Source of the DNA: JBGSIZ01 sp041742255
Lineage (GTDB): Bacteria; Pseudomonadota; Alphaproteobacteria; Rhodobacterales; Rhodobacteraceae
NCBI GenBank assembly: GCA_041742255.1
Contig: JBGSIZ010000351.1
Coordinates: 1 to 26,534 of the forward strand
Reading direction: 5' to 3'
Length of the DNA: 26,534 nt
Made by a program: the position numbers and the translations under genes. The stretch's first letter is position 1, and each line of letters opens with the position of its first letter. Below are positions 17,626-26,193 of the stretch, one piece after another. The notes under the pieces are model-generated. The model ran no database searches and was not told the origin of the DNA. It saw only the letters and a list, made by a program, of their open reading frames with translations.

Positions 17626-18282
17626 CTAGCGTAAATTCACGCGCAACGCCGCAGCACTGGCAAACGGCAACAGGGCAAAGGCCCCCGCCGTGATGCCCGC
17701 CAACATGACCATCGGTGTGGCGGTTGCCAACCCGTCCGCACCGCGGCGGACTGCCTCAGCCCCGAATATCAAGGTCGGGATATACAACGGCAGCACCAGC
17801 AATGACAACAACAGGCCCCCCCGGCGCAATCCAACGGTCAACGCCGCGCCAAACGTGCCGATGATCGACAATGCAGGCGTGCCAAGCGCCAGCGACGCCA
17901 GCAAATAAAAATAAGCATCCGGCGCAAGGTTCAACAAGAACCCCAATCCGGGGGCGGCCAGCGTCAATGGCAACCCGGTCGTGATCCAATGGGCCAGCGC
18001 CTTGACCACTGCGGCGGCTTCCAGCGGCAACGGGGACGTCGCCAACAACGCCAGCGACCCATCCTCGAAATCCAACGCGAAAATCCGGTCCAGCGACAAC
18101 AGCGCGGCCAGCAATGCGGCAACCCACAGGATACCGGGGGCAATGCGGGTCAAAACGGCGGCCTCTGGCCCCACGCCAAACGGAACAAGCACGACAACGA
18201 TCAGGAAAAACGCCAGCCCAAGGCCGAACCCGCCGCCCGCGCGCAGGCCCAACCGCAGATCCCGGATCAACAGGGCCTTCAC
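17626..18282 (-). CDS. ccmB: Haem exporter protein CcmB
   Basis: The 218-residue protein is almost entirely hydrophobic, with about six membrane segments and the CcmB pattern: LLIRDLRLGLR at the start, LLSLDRIFALDFEDGSLALL (near 62-81), WITTGLPL and a C-terminal LLLSLLVLPLYIPTLIFGAEA. It is the permease partner of CcmA; the complex uses ATP to release holo-CcmE from CcmC and CcmD. Its start overlaps the ccmA stop by 4 nt, consistent with coupled synthesis of the two subunits. Confidence 0.95.
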   Translation of the reverse strand: MKALLIRDLRLGLRAGGGFGLGLAFFLIVVVLVPFGVGPEAAVLTRIAPGILWVAALLAALLSLDRIFALDFEDGSLALLATSPLPLEAAAVVKALAHWITTGLPLTLAAPGLGFLLNLAPDAYFYLLASLALGTPALSIIGTFGAALTVGLRRGGLLLSLLVLPLYIPTLIFGAEAVRRGADGLATATPMVMLAGITAGAFALLPFASAAALRVNLR

Positions 18283-18896
18283 AAAAACGCCTCGTCACTG
18301 CCGCCACGGTCGGTGGCCAAGGCCCGAAACGGGGTCAGGTCCAATTCGGGGGCATCCAGACCCAGATCAATATGGGTGGCGATCACGGCAATGCCGCCCG
18401 CCGCCAAATGGGTGTCACGCAGGAATGTGGCAAACATCTGCACCGAAAACCGGTCCAGCGATACAGTCGGTTCATCCAGAAACAGCACGGCCCGGCCAAT
18501 GACGCCCAACCGGGCCAGACCCAACCGACGCTTTTGCCCGGCGGACAACGTGCCCGCCTCGCGCCCGCGCAAGGCGTCCAGATCGAACGCGGCATAAACG
18601 CTCCCGGGCACCGCGCGGCCATAGACCTGCGCCCAGAACGTCAGGTTTTCGGTCACGGTCAGGGTGGGTTTGACGCCATCGGCATGGCTGGCATAGGCGG
18701 CGGTATCCTCGGGGTAGTCAATCGTGCCGGACACCGGGGGCTGCAACCCGGCAAGCGTGCGCAACACGGTGGTTTTGCCAATCCCGTTGGGTCCGCGCAG
18801 GATCAACGCGGCACCGGGGGCCACCTCGAACGACAGGCCGGCAATGACGGGCTGGCCACCGCGCTCCACACTCAGGGACTGCACCCGCAGGGTCAT
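18279..18896 (-). CDS. ccmA: Haem exporter ATP-binding protein CcmA
   Basis: The 205-residue ABC ATPase has Walker A GPNGIGKTT (35-43), signature LSAGQ (117-121), Walker B VLFLDEP (137-143) and the H-loop His175 in IATHID. The short single-domain length and the adjacent ccmB identify it as CcmA. It powers the haem-handling step of cytochrome c maturation in the inner membrane. The C-terminus is acidic and short. It overlaps the Mth938-domain gene upstream by 4 nt and ccmB downstream by 4 nt. Confidence 0.95.
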   Translation of the reverse strand: MTLRVQSLSVERGGQPVIAGLSFEVAPGAALILRGPNGIGKTTVLRTLAGLQPPVSGTIDYPEDTAAYASHADGVKPTLTVTENLTFWAQVYGRAVPGSVYAAFDLDALRGREAGTLSAGQKRRLGLARLGVIGRAVLFLDEPTVSLDRFSVQMFATFLRDTHLAAGGIAVIATHIDLGLDAPELDLTPFRALATDRGGSDEAFL

Positions 18897-19246
18897 ACCG
18901 GGATCAGGGCAAGGCCCACGCGGCGGCCCTCGGACAGCAGCACATTATAGGTGCGACAGGCGGCAGGGGACGCCATCGTCTCCACGCCCACCCCGGCCTC
19001 CTCCAACGCGGTGCGGAACGGGGCGGGGACATGTGCAATGTCCGCGCCAGTGCCCACAAACAAAACATCAAGGTTCGGGGCGGCATCCAGCAACGGGGCC
19101 ACATCGTCATATCCGCCCCACGGCGTGACACGGCCCGCCACAATCATCACCGGCCCGGTATGCACGACCCCGGCCACCCGGAAAAACCCGGGGCCATAGC
19201 CGTCCACCGGAACCGCGTCGGAATATTTGACTTCGTTCAGGCGCAT
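18893..19246 (-). CDS. Mth938-domain (DUF498/NDUFAF3-like) protein
   Basis: The 117-residue protein matches the Mth938 domain: YGPGFFRVAGVVHTGPVMIV near the N-terminus, VLFVGTGADIAHVPAPFRTAL in the middle and VGVETMASPAACRTYNVLLSEGRR at the end. The eukaryotic relative NDUFAF3 helps assemble respiratory complex I, but the role of the bacterial protein is not established. It lies between secF (18 nt upstream) and ccmA (4-nt overlap), tying the Sec and Ccm parts of the run together. A link to membrane respiratory complex assembly is an inference from this position and from NDUFAF3. Confidence 0.88.
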   Translation of the reverse strand: MRLNEVKYSDAVPVDGYGPGFFRVAGVVHTGPVMIVAGRVTPWGGYDDVAPLLDAAPNLDVLFVGTGADIAHVPAPFRTALEEAGVGVETMASPAACRTYNVLLSEGRRVGLALIPV

Positions 19247-19264
19247 CGGTCCGGCCCCCTGCCC

Positions 19265-20239
19265 TCAGGCGTCAATGTCCATGAACTGGTTGCCCGTCGG
19301 CTTTTTGTCCTTGGACCAGTCGCGTTTGACGCCCAGCATCAGCACGATGTTCTTGGCGATATACACCGACGAATAGGTGCCCACGATAATGCCCCATGTG
19401 ATGGCAAACACAAACCCCCGGATCACATCGCCGCCAAGGATCAACAACGCGATCAAGGCAATCAACGTGGTGCCGGACGTCATCAACGTGCGGCTCAGGG
19501 TTTCATTGGCGGACAGGTTCAGCACGTCAATCAACGGCATCTGCTTGTATTTGATCAGGTTTTCGCGGGCGCGGTCAAACACGACCACGGTGTCGTTGAT
19601 GGAATAGCCCACGATGGTCAACAGCGCGGCAACCGTGGTCAGATCGAATTTGAACTGAAACACAACCCACAACCCGATGGTCAAACCAACATCGTGGATC
19701 AAGGCCACAACGGCGCCCACGGCAAACTGCCATTCAAACCGCAACCAGATATAGATGACAATGGCGGTCATGGCGCCCAACAAGGCCAGAACGGCAGACC
19801 ACACCAATTCGCCGGACACCTTGGGGCCCACGCTCTCGACGGACGGAAACGGGATCATCATGGCGGGATCGGCGGACACCAGCGCGGCCTCGATCAGGCG
19901 CAGGGTATCGGGGGTCACGGCCTCCTGGCCGTCCTGGGCTTGAATTCGGACCTGGGCCACATTCTGATCGGCACGGAACGACGGATCGAACACTTCGGTA
20001 ATGGCCACATCACCAAGGTTCAGTGGGGCAAGGGCAGCGCGATAGGCGGCCACATCCAGCGGCGTGGACGATTCGGTGCGGATCGTGGTGCCACCCCGAA
20101 AATCGATGCCGAAATTCAATCCAACCGTGAAAAACAGCAGGATGGAGGCGGCCAACAACACAACCGACCCGCCAAACGTCAGCCGGGCATAGCCGAAAAA
20201 GTTGTAGTTCGTTTGGTCCGGAACAAGACGCAGGCGCAT
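19265..20239 (-). CDS. secF: Protein translocase subunit SecF
   Basis: The 324-residue inner-membrane protein has the N-terminal membrane helix (residues 22-40), the SecDF motif GIDFRGGT (44-51), a periplasmic domain of about 80 residues and five C-terminal helices including GYSINDTVVVFDRARENLI. SecF works with SecD to pull exported proteins across the membrane using the proton gradient. It follows secD after 4 nt. SecD and SecF are separate here, not fused. Confidence 0.97.
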   Translation of the reverse strand: MRLRLVPDQTNYNFFGYARLTFGGSVVLLAASILLFFTVGLNFGIDFRGGTTIRTESSTPLDVAAYRAALAPLNLGDVAITEVFDPSFRADQNVAQVRIQAQDGQEAVTPDTLRLIEAALVSADPAMMIPFPSVESVGPKVSGELVWSAVLALLGAMTAIVIYIWLRFEWQFAVGAVVALIHDVGLTIGLWVVFQFKFDLTTVAALLTIVGYSINDTVVVFDRARENLIKYKQMPLIDVLNLSANETLSRTLMTSGTTLIALIALLILGGDVIRGFVFAITWGIIVGTYSSVYIAKNIVLMLGVKRDWSKDKKPTGNQFMDIDA

Positions 20240-20243
20240 GGGA

Positions 20244-21905
20244 TCAGACCTCGATGGTTTTCGGACGGCGGCGCTGGAACCACCACACGATCAACAGACG
20301 GGTGACGAAAAACGCGGTGAATACGGATGTGATGATGCCAATCCCCAACGTGACCGCAAACCCGCGCACCGGGCCGGACCCCAACCAAAACAGAATGGCA
20401 GCGGTCATCAACGTGGTGATGTTGCTGTCGGCGATGGCGGACAACGCGCGTTCATATCCCAATTCGATGGCGCGGGCGGGGCCCTTGGCGGTGCGCAATT
20501 CCTCGCGGATACGCTCGAACACCAACACATTGGCGTCCACGGCCATACCGATGGTCAACACGATCCCGGCAATCCCCGGCAGGGTCAGGGTGGCGCCGAT
20601 CAACGACAACGCACCAAAGATAAGGCCGACGTTGATCGACAGGGCCACCGCGCCAAACACGCCAAACAACCCGTAACTCAGCACCAGAAACACCACCACG
20701 GCGACCATACCCACAAGGGCGGCAACCTTTCCGGCGTCAATGCTGTCCTGCCCCAATTCGGGACCAATCGTGCGTTCCTCGATAAACGTCAGCTCGGCAG
20801 GCAACGCGCCCGCGCGCAGCAAAACGGCAAGGTTGGTGCTTTCCTCGATCGTGAAATCGCCAGTGATGATCCCGGACCCGCCGCGAATGGCCTCATTGAT
20901 GCGCGGGGCGGAAATCACCTCGTCATCCAGAACGATGGCAAAGGGGGCACCGACATTGGCGGCGGTAAAATCACCAAACTTGCGGGCACCGCCCGCGTTG
21001 AAAGTGAAACTGACGGCGGGGCGGCCATTCTGATCAAACGCAGGCTGGGCGTTGGTCAACTCCTCGCCGGTGACAACGGGGGTGCGCTCCAGCACATAAA
21101 ACACGCCCGGTTCGTCCAGCGATGGAAAGATGACGTTCCCGGCACCGGCGGGGTCGGTGGCATTGGCGGTGCGGCCCACAACGGGTTGAAACGTCAACTG
21201 GGCGGTCGTGCCGATAATATCCTTGACCTCTTGGGCGGACCCGACACCGGGAACCTGCACCAAAATCCGGTCGGCACCTTGGCGCACAATGGTCGGCTCG
21301 CGGGTGCCAACCTCGTCAATCCGGCGGCGGATGATTTCAAGGGATTGCTGCATCGTGCGGTCATCGGTGGCGGCCTTTTCGGCATCGCTCATCTGGATGG
21401 TCAAAACGGGGCCCTCGGCGGTCACCTCGATGTCGGACGCCCCCGCGCCGGTCAGGCTGACCACCGGTCGGGCCAACCCTCGGACCAGTTCCAACGCACG
21501 GGCAGCCCCGGCAGGCTCGGAAATCCGAACGCGAAGAACGCCAGCGGGGGCCTCCTCGCGGGTCACAAACCCCAGCGTGTCACGCTCGGCGGCCAACACA
21601 TCGCGCACTTCGGGCCACATGCCGTCCATGATGCTGGCATACACATCCTCAACCTGCACTTCGGTCAACAAATGGGCACCACCTCGCAGGTCCAACCCCA
21701 GATTGACCAAACCAGAGGGCAGAAATCCGGGATACAGCGCGGCCTCAGCCTCCAGTGCGGCATCGGTCTGGCCGCTCTCGATCACTTTGACCGCGTCATT
21801 GTGGCGCTCCACCCGGTCATACATCAGGTTCGGCGCAGCAAGGGTCAGCCCCAACAAACACGTCAGAACAATCAGAACCTGACGAAAAACAGAAATGTGG
21901 AGCAT
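20244..21905 (-). CDS. secD: Protein translocase subunit SecD
   Basis: The 553-residue protein has the N-terminal helix (about 8-24), GLDLRGGAHLL (70-80), a large periplasmic region with the P1 and head domains, and the C-terminal membrane domain with VALVGMVAVVVFLVLSYGLF, GIVLTIGMAVDANVLVFERI and ELGYERALSAIADSNITTL. It is the partner of SecF in the late steps of Sec export. It lies 45 nt downstream of yajC and 4 nt upstream of secF. Length is somewhat below that of Escherichia coli SecD (615), as is common in alphaproteobacteria. Confidence 0.97.
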   Translation of the reverse strand: MLHISVFRQVLIVLTCLLGLTLAAPNLMYDRVERHNDAVKVIESGQTDAALEAEAALYPGFLPSGLVNLGLDLRGGAHLLTEVQVEDVYASIMDGMWPEVRDVLAAERDTLGFVTREEAPAGVLRVRISEPAGAARALELVRGLARPVVSLTGAGASDIEVTAEGPVLTIQMSDAEKAATDDRTMQQSLEIIRRRIDEVGTREPTIVRQGADRILVQVPGVGSAQEVKDIIGTTAQLTFQPVVGRTANATDPAGAGNVIFPSLDEPGVFYVLERTPVVTGEELTNAQPAFDQNGRPAVSFTFNAGGARKFGDFTAANVGAPFAIVLDDEVISAPRINEAIRGGSGIITGDFTIEESTNLAVLLRAGALPAELTFIEERTIGPELGQDSIDAGKVAALVGMVAVVVFLVLSYGLFGVFGAVALSINVGLIFGALSLIGATLTLPGIAGIVLTIGMAVDANVLVFERIREELRTAKGPARAIELGYERALSAIADSNITTLMTAAILFWLGSGPVRGFAVTLGIGIITSVFTAFFVTRLLIVWWFQRRRPKTIEV

Positions 21906-21950
21906 ATCAAACGCGGCCTTTTCAGGGTCGGATGCGGGTCAGAAGGCCGA

Positions 21951-22238
21951 TCAGGCTTTCGCGGGCTCGGTCTTGTTCATCACCGTGGTGATCGTGGACT
22001 TGACCACGCGGATGGTCACACCGGTGGCAATCTCGACCTCGACCTCGTTGTCGTCCTTGACCTTGGTCACCTTGCCGATCACGCCACCTTGGGTAATCAC
22101 CTGATCGCCCCGGCGCAGGGCCTGCACCATCTTGGCATGTTCCTTCAGCTTTTGCTGCTGCGGACGGATCAGAAAGAAATACATGATCGCAAAAATCGCG
22201 ATGATGAACGGCAGTTGAGCGAGCGCAGAGCCTTGCAT
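21951..22238 (-). CDS. yajC: Preprotein translocase accessory subunit YajC
   Basis: The 95-residue protein has one N-terminal membrane helix (about 9-24), the YajC signature FFLIRPQQQKLKEH directly after it, and LRRGDQVITQGGVIGKV in the cytoplasmic part. It associates with SecDF. The ATG at 22238 is chosen because AAGGGA lies 6 nt upstream; a TTG two codons earlier sits inside that spacing. It is the first gene of the long minus-strand run and is divergent from serS. Confidence 0.95.
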   Translation of the reverse strand: MQGSALAQLPFIIAIFAIMYFFLIRPQQQKLKEHAKMVQALRRGDQVITQGGVIGKVTKVKDDNEVEVEIATGVTIRVVKSTITTVMNKTEPAKA

Positions 22239-22536
22239 GGACAATCCCTTGTGATTTCAGGCGAGGCGCGCACAGCGTCCCCGCAAAGTCGCGGCACATT
22301 AATACCGGGCCACCGGAATGGCAACGGCAGCAGCACCTTTGGGCGTGATATGGGCCGAAGGAACCACAGGCACAAGGGGGGGCGGGGGCCAACCCGGCCC
22401 CCCAAAATGGCAAAAACGACACCGACGGGATACCGACGCAGTACCGACGGGTTATCCAGCGCCCCGCGGCCCCTTCCCGGCGCGCCGTTTCTGTTGCATA
22501 TGAAGGGCCAAATTCGCGCCCAAAAGGACCAGACCC
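22239..22536. promoter_or_regulatory. Divergent yajC/serS control region with 11-bp tandem repeats
   Basis: This 298-nt gap has no gene I can support and must hold the promoters of both yajC and serS. It contains three tandem 11-bp units beginning ACCGACG at 22421, 22432 and 22443 (ending 22453), about 85-115 nt before the serS start. Just before them is a 7-bp hairpin, GGGGGCC-AACCC-GGCCCCC (22384-22402), in a G-rich stretch. The repeats and hairpin are directly seen; any control of serS by them is inferred. Confidence 0.45.
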
Positions 22537-23829
22537 ATGCACGACATCCGCGCCATCCGCGACACCCCCGCAGCCTTTGACGCGGCCTTGTCCCGGCGCG
22601 GTCTGGCCCCGGTTTCGGCCCAGATTCTGGCCATCGACGAGGCCCGCAGATCATTGATTTTCCAAGCGGAATCTGCAACAGCCGACCAGAACAAGGCCAG
22701 CCGCGACGCCGGTGCCGCCAAGGCGCGCGGCGACGACGCCGAATTTGACCGGCTCCGCGCACTCGTCACCGCCAAAAAGGCCGAAATCGCGGCGCTGAAC
22801 GAACAGGCCAAATCGCAGGATCAGGCGCTCACGGACCTTCTGCTGACTATCCCCAACCTGCCCTACCCGGACGTCCCAAACGGCCGCGACGAACACGACA
22901 ATGTGGAAATTCACCGGCACGGCACACCCCGGTCGTTCAACTTTCAACCTGTTGAACATTATCAACTTTCTGCCGTGCAAACGGGTATGGATTTCACCAC
23001 GGCGGCCAAATTGTCGGGCAGCCGCTTCGTCCTGTTGCAAGGGGCGGTTGCGCGCGTTCACCGGGCCTTGGCACAGTTCATGCTGGACACCCATGTGGAC
23101 GATCACGGGCTGACAGAAACCATCACGCCCGTGCTGGTTTTGCCCGAAATGATGTTCGGCACCGGGCAGTTGCCCAAATTCGGTGAAGACAGCTATGAAA
23201 CCACCAACGGCTGGTGGCTTATCCCCACCGCTGAGGTGACGTTGACCAACACCGTCCACGGCGAAACGGTGGACGAAACCACCCTGCCCCGCAGGCTCGC
23301 AGCCCACACCCTGTGCTTTCGATCCGAAGCAGGAAGCGCGGGGCGCGACACCTCCGGGATGCTGCGGCAACACCAGTTTGAAAAGGTCGAAATGGTGACC
23401 ATCTGCACCCCGGATCAATCCGAGGCGGAACATGCCCGCATGACGACGCAGGCGCAGAATATCCTTGAAAAACTTGGGCTTCCCTATCGGACCATGGTTC
23501 TGTGCGCGGGCGATATGGGGGCCGGCGCGCGCCGCACCCACGATCTGGAGGTCTGGTTGCCGGGGCAGAACACCTACCGCGAAATCTCGTCGGTTTCGAC
23601 CTGTGGCGACTATCAGGCGCGGCGGATGAACGCCCGGTTCAAACCCTCGGGCGGTGGCAAACCGGAATACGTTCACACGCTCAACGGGTCCGGCCTCGCA
23701 GTCGGGCGCACGCTCATCGCGGTGCTGGAAAACGGCCAACAGGCGGATGGGTCGGTGGTCCTTCCGGACGTCCTGCACCGCTATCTGGGGGGCAAAACCC
23801 GGATCACGGCAAACGGCATCCTGATCTGA
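22537..23829 (+). CDS. serS: Seryl-tRNA synthetase
   Basis: The 430-residue class II synthetase charges tRNA-Ser with serine. The N-terminal arm (about 27-100) is a long helical coiled coil that contacts the tRNA variable arm. Class II motif 2 is FRSEAGSAGRDTSGMLRQHQ (261-280), with FEKVEM following, and motif 3 is NGSGLAVGRTLIAVLEN (383-399). IPTAEV (229-234) is the serine-site TAE motif. Length and order are normal. AAAAGGA lies before the ATG. A strong hairpin follows the stop. Confidence 0.98.
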   Translation: MHDIRAIRDTPAAFDAALSRRGLAPVSAQILAIDEARRSLIFQAESATADQNKASRDAGAAKARGDDAEFDRLRALVTAKKAEIAALNEQAKSQDQALTDLLLTIPNLPYPDVPNGRDEHDNVEIHRHGTPRSFNFQPVEHYQLSAVQTGMDFTTAAKLSGSRFVLLQGAVARVHRALAQFMLDTHVDDHGLTETITPVLVLPEMMFGTGQLPKFGEDSYETTNGWWLIPTAEVTLTNTVHGETVDETTLPRRLAAHTLCFRSEAGSAGRDTSGMLRQHQFEKVEMVTICTPDQSEAEHARMTTQAQNILEKLGLPYRTMVLCAGDMGAGARRTHDLEVWLPGQNTYREISSVSTCGDYQARRMNARFKPSGGGKPEYVHTLNGSGLAVGRTLIAVLENGQQADGSVVLPDVLHRYLGGKTRITANGILI

Positions 23830-23834
23830 TCAAG

Positions 23835-23863
23835 AACAGGCCGGGGACTATGCCCGGCCTGTT
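23835..23863 (+). terminator. Hairpin terminator after serS
   Basis: AACAGGCCGGG pairs perfectly with CCCGGCCTGTT (11 bp) around the loop GACTATG, 5 nt after the serS stop. It lies between serS and the end of the opposing outer-membrane gene and could serve both strands. Confidence 0.85.
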
Positions 23864-23886
23864 GCAATCGGTTCGCGCAAACCTGT

Positions 23887-24723
23887 TCAGTCCAGCGTTT
23901 CCATGTAACCGGCAGCACGGAACATCTGCATTGGCGTGTTCATCGCAGAAAGCGGGTCAGACCCGCCAAACGACTGGCGCACACCAAGGAAAAGGGACAC
24001 ATCCGTGCCCGTGTCCGGATCGTCATAATCCTCGACCCGCAAGCCACTCAATGTCGCAACAAGACTCGTTTGACCAACGATCGCATACTGCGCATCAACG
24101 GTCAGACCGAAATACTGCCCGGGCTGATCACCGCAATCAACGAAACACTCGTTCGACCGACCAGTTTCAAACGAACCGCCAAGCCGCAATTTGTCATTGA
24201 TCTGGTAAGAACCGCCAATGCGCCCGACCAGTCCGATGAACTCATTGTCGCCGGGGTCGCCGATGGCTTCGCCTTTTCCGATCTGGGCATAGACAAAAAC
24301 ATTGTTGCTTAACGTTTTGCCGGCCTCAACGCCGTAAAGATGCCCAACCATGGGCTCATCGGAATCGTAACCGTCAAACCATCCTGCCGCAGCAAAAGCA
24401 CCGACATAAAGCGACCCGGTTTCCTTGCCAAAATGCAACCCGACATTTCCGTTGTGAACAGGGCCCGTCACATAGGTATCATCATAGCCCTCATCGTCGA
24501 TATTTTCGTAACGGCCATCTAGCGACAGTCAGAAACCACCGACTTCGGTCGAAGTCTGCCCGCCAAACCAAATTCCGGTGTAACTTGGTTCTGCGATGTC
24601 CGTGTCGGCCGATGTCCGCCCCGTGACAAAAAGACCGCCCTCGGCAGAACCGACCCATTCCTGTGCGCCCACAGTGGTCGCACCGACCAGCAAGACGGCA
24701 GCGAGAGATAGTGAATTTTTCAT
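23887..24723 (-). pseudogene. Outer-membrane beta-barrel (porin-like) gene interrupted by in-frame TGA
   Basis: From the ATG at 24723 the frame encodes a signal peptide (MKNSLSLAAVLLVGATTVGA) and the start of a secreted protein, but it meets TGA at codon 65 (24529-24531). The same frame then stays open for 213 more codons, with strand-like alternation (SLYVGAFAAAGWFDGYDS, RIGGSYQINDKLRLGGSFE, QYFGLTVDAQYAI) typical of an outer-membrane barrel. Since no frameshift is involved, a single change, for example CGA or TGG to TGA, explains the break. The C-terminal residue is Asp, not the usual aromatic. A sequencing error or a recent nonsense mutation are both possible. The exact family is not recognised. 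The upstream 169 nt to the DUF2235 gene is AT-rich, with a CCATT-CCGC-AATGG dyad at 24797-24810. Confidence 0.75.
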
Positions 24724-24892
24724 GTGCTTACACTTCAGCTTTGAGATCAAAAATGAAACTCGGTAAGCCACAATCAAAAAATTCATCTTCTGTGAACCAT
24801 TCCGCAATGGATTTGTCTGATCCCTAAATGGCTTTCATCTGGTCGGGGTCTGGACGTCGCTCAACTGCAACAAAAACAGGGGTGCGGAGGTC

Positions 24893-26071
24893 CTACTGTG
24901 ACGGGCCACCCAACCGGCGCTGGATCGCGTCGATGACCCGGGCCAGCGCCTTGGGGCGATAGGTGGCGTCGCAGGCGATGCGGTCGGCGGTCGCGCGGGC
25001 CACATCCTGCACGCGGTCCGGGCCGGCACGGTAGGCACTTTGCAACCGCATCAGGCGGGCCATCAATCCACCGCCCGGTTTATTCACCAACGCCTCGCGG
25101 ATATTGGCGGGCCGGGTCGCTGACGCGATTACCTCGTCACGCAGGTCCAGCCCGGCCGCCTTGGCCCCTTGGGCAATGAAATCAAAGGTATAGGCGCTCA
25201 ACCCTTGGCGGTCGCCGCCACCCCCAACGGACCCATGATCGCCCGGGAACCATTCCTGCCGATAGGGCCATCTCTCCTCGGCACCTTCGGGCCAAGGGGC
25301 GTCGCCCAAGTCCAACGCGCGGCGGTTCAGGTCATCCAGATTGTCCCACAACGTGGGGGGAAACGTCTTGCGGCGCTCGTCAATCGCCACGGCATGGCGG
25401 GCGGACAGCACCGACCGGGACAAATCGGCATCGTGAAACTGATACTGCCGATTGACCAGCGGGGCTGCCATCCAAAACCCCGGCACGCCCAACGCGCCCA
25501 CGGTGTCCCACACGCCCAGATAGTGGATGGTCAACAAATGGCACATGCCAGGGCGGGTCGCCTGCCGCCAGTTCCATTCTTCCTGCGACGTGGCGGTATA
25601 GGGGGCGAATTCGGCACGGAACAGGAAACTCTCGGGGTCGTTGGGCTTGGTCTGCGGGGTCCGGGCGCGATACCGGGCCAAGGCCTCGCCCACCCGGTGA
25701 ACATTTTCGCGGGGGGGAATGCCACAGGACCGGATCAACCCGGCCAGCGACCGGGCAGTATAGGCCCCCCGCGAAAATCCAAAGATGAACAATTCGTCGC
25801 CGGGTTCATAACAGAACACCAAGGCGCGATAAGCATCCTCGATATTCTCGGTCAATCCCCAGCCAAGCGCGCCGCCCAACATCCGGTCGGCCCACCGGGC
25901 GACAGCGTTCGATCCGCGCCCGGTGCCCACGCCCATGACGTAAAACACCTGTTGGCTGCGGCCATCTGCGGCGGTCAACTTGACGGCTTGGGCCATGCGC
26001 ACCACATTGGTAGGGTGCGGGGCATCGGACCTGTTCCATGTGCCGTCGCAAAAAATCGCAATCCGTTTCAA
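24893..26071 (-). CDS. DUF2235 alpha/beta-hydrolase (Tle1-like phospholipase family)
   Basis: The 392-residue protein matches DUF2235. IAIFCDGTWN opens the domain (residues 4-13), GVGTGRGS follows, and the nucleophile elbow GFSRG is at 98-102 (Ser100) in FGFSRGAYTARSLAGLI. Then come IHYLGVWDTVGALGVP with a likely active-site Asp, ARHAVAIDERRKTFPPTLW, and WFPGDHGSVGGGG with a likely active-site His. Family members include type VI secretion phospholipase effectors (Tle1), but no secretion genes, VgrG or immunity protein are adjacent, so a housekeeping or non-effector role is equally possible. GGAGG lies 7 nt before a TTG at 26071, directly before KRIAIF; this is preferred to ATG at 26101 and the longer frame to 26176. 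Confidence 0.85.
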   Translation of the reverse strand: MKRIAIFCDGTWNRSDAPHPTNVVRMAQAVKLTAADGRSQQVFYVMGVGTGRGSNAVARWADRMLGGALGWGLTENIEDAYRALVFCYEPGDELFIFGFSRGAYTARSLAGLIRSCGIPPRENVHRVGEALARYRARTPQTKPNDPESFLFRAEFAPYTATSQEEWNWRQATRPGMCHLLTIHYLGVWDTVGALGVPGFWMAAPLVNRQYQFHDADLSRSVLSARHAVAIDERRKTFPPTLWDNLDDLNRRALDLGDAPWPEGAEERWPYRQEWFPGDHGSVGGGGDRQGLSAYTFDFIAQGAKAAGLDLRDEVIASATRPANIREALVNKPGGGLMARLMRLQSAYRAGPDRVQDVARATADRIACDATYRPKALARVIDAIQRRLGGPSQ

Positions 26072-26193
26072 TCGCTTGCCTCCACCATGCCCGACAGCCA
26101 TGTCCGCCAACCGGATACCCCAATGGTCACGGCAGCAGGCCAATCGGTCAAGCCGGGAAAACCCGACCTGCCCCAACCAGAAAAAGGCCCGTC

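Noticed and set aside
22318..22503. Possible 61-residue leader peptide before serS
   Set aside because: It has a low-complexity Gly/Pro/Arg composition, no ribosome-binding site and lies in a G-rich intergenic stretch; I see no reason to treat it as coding.
24529..24531. Selenocysteine reading of the TGA in the outer-membrane gene
   Set aside because: The family has no known selenoprotein, the site is not a redox motif, and no convincing selenocysteine insertion stem was seen just after it.
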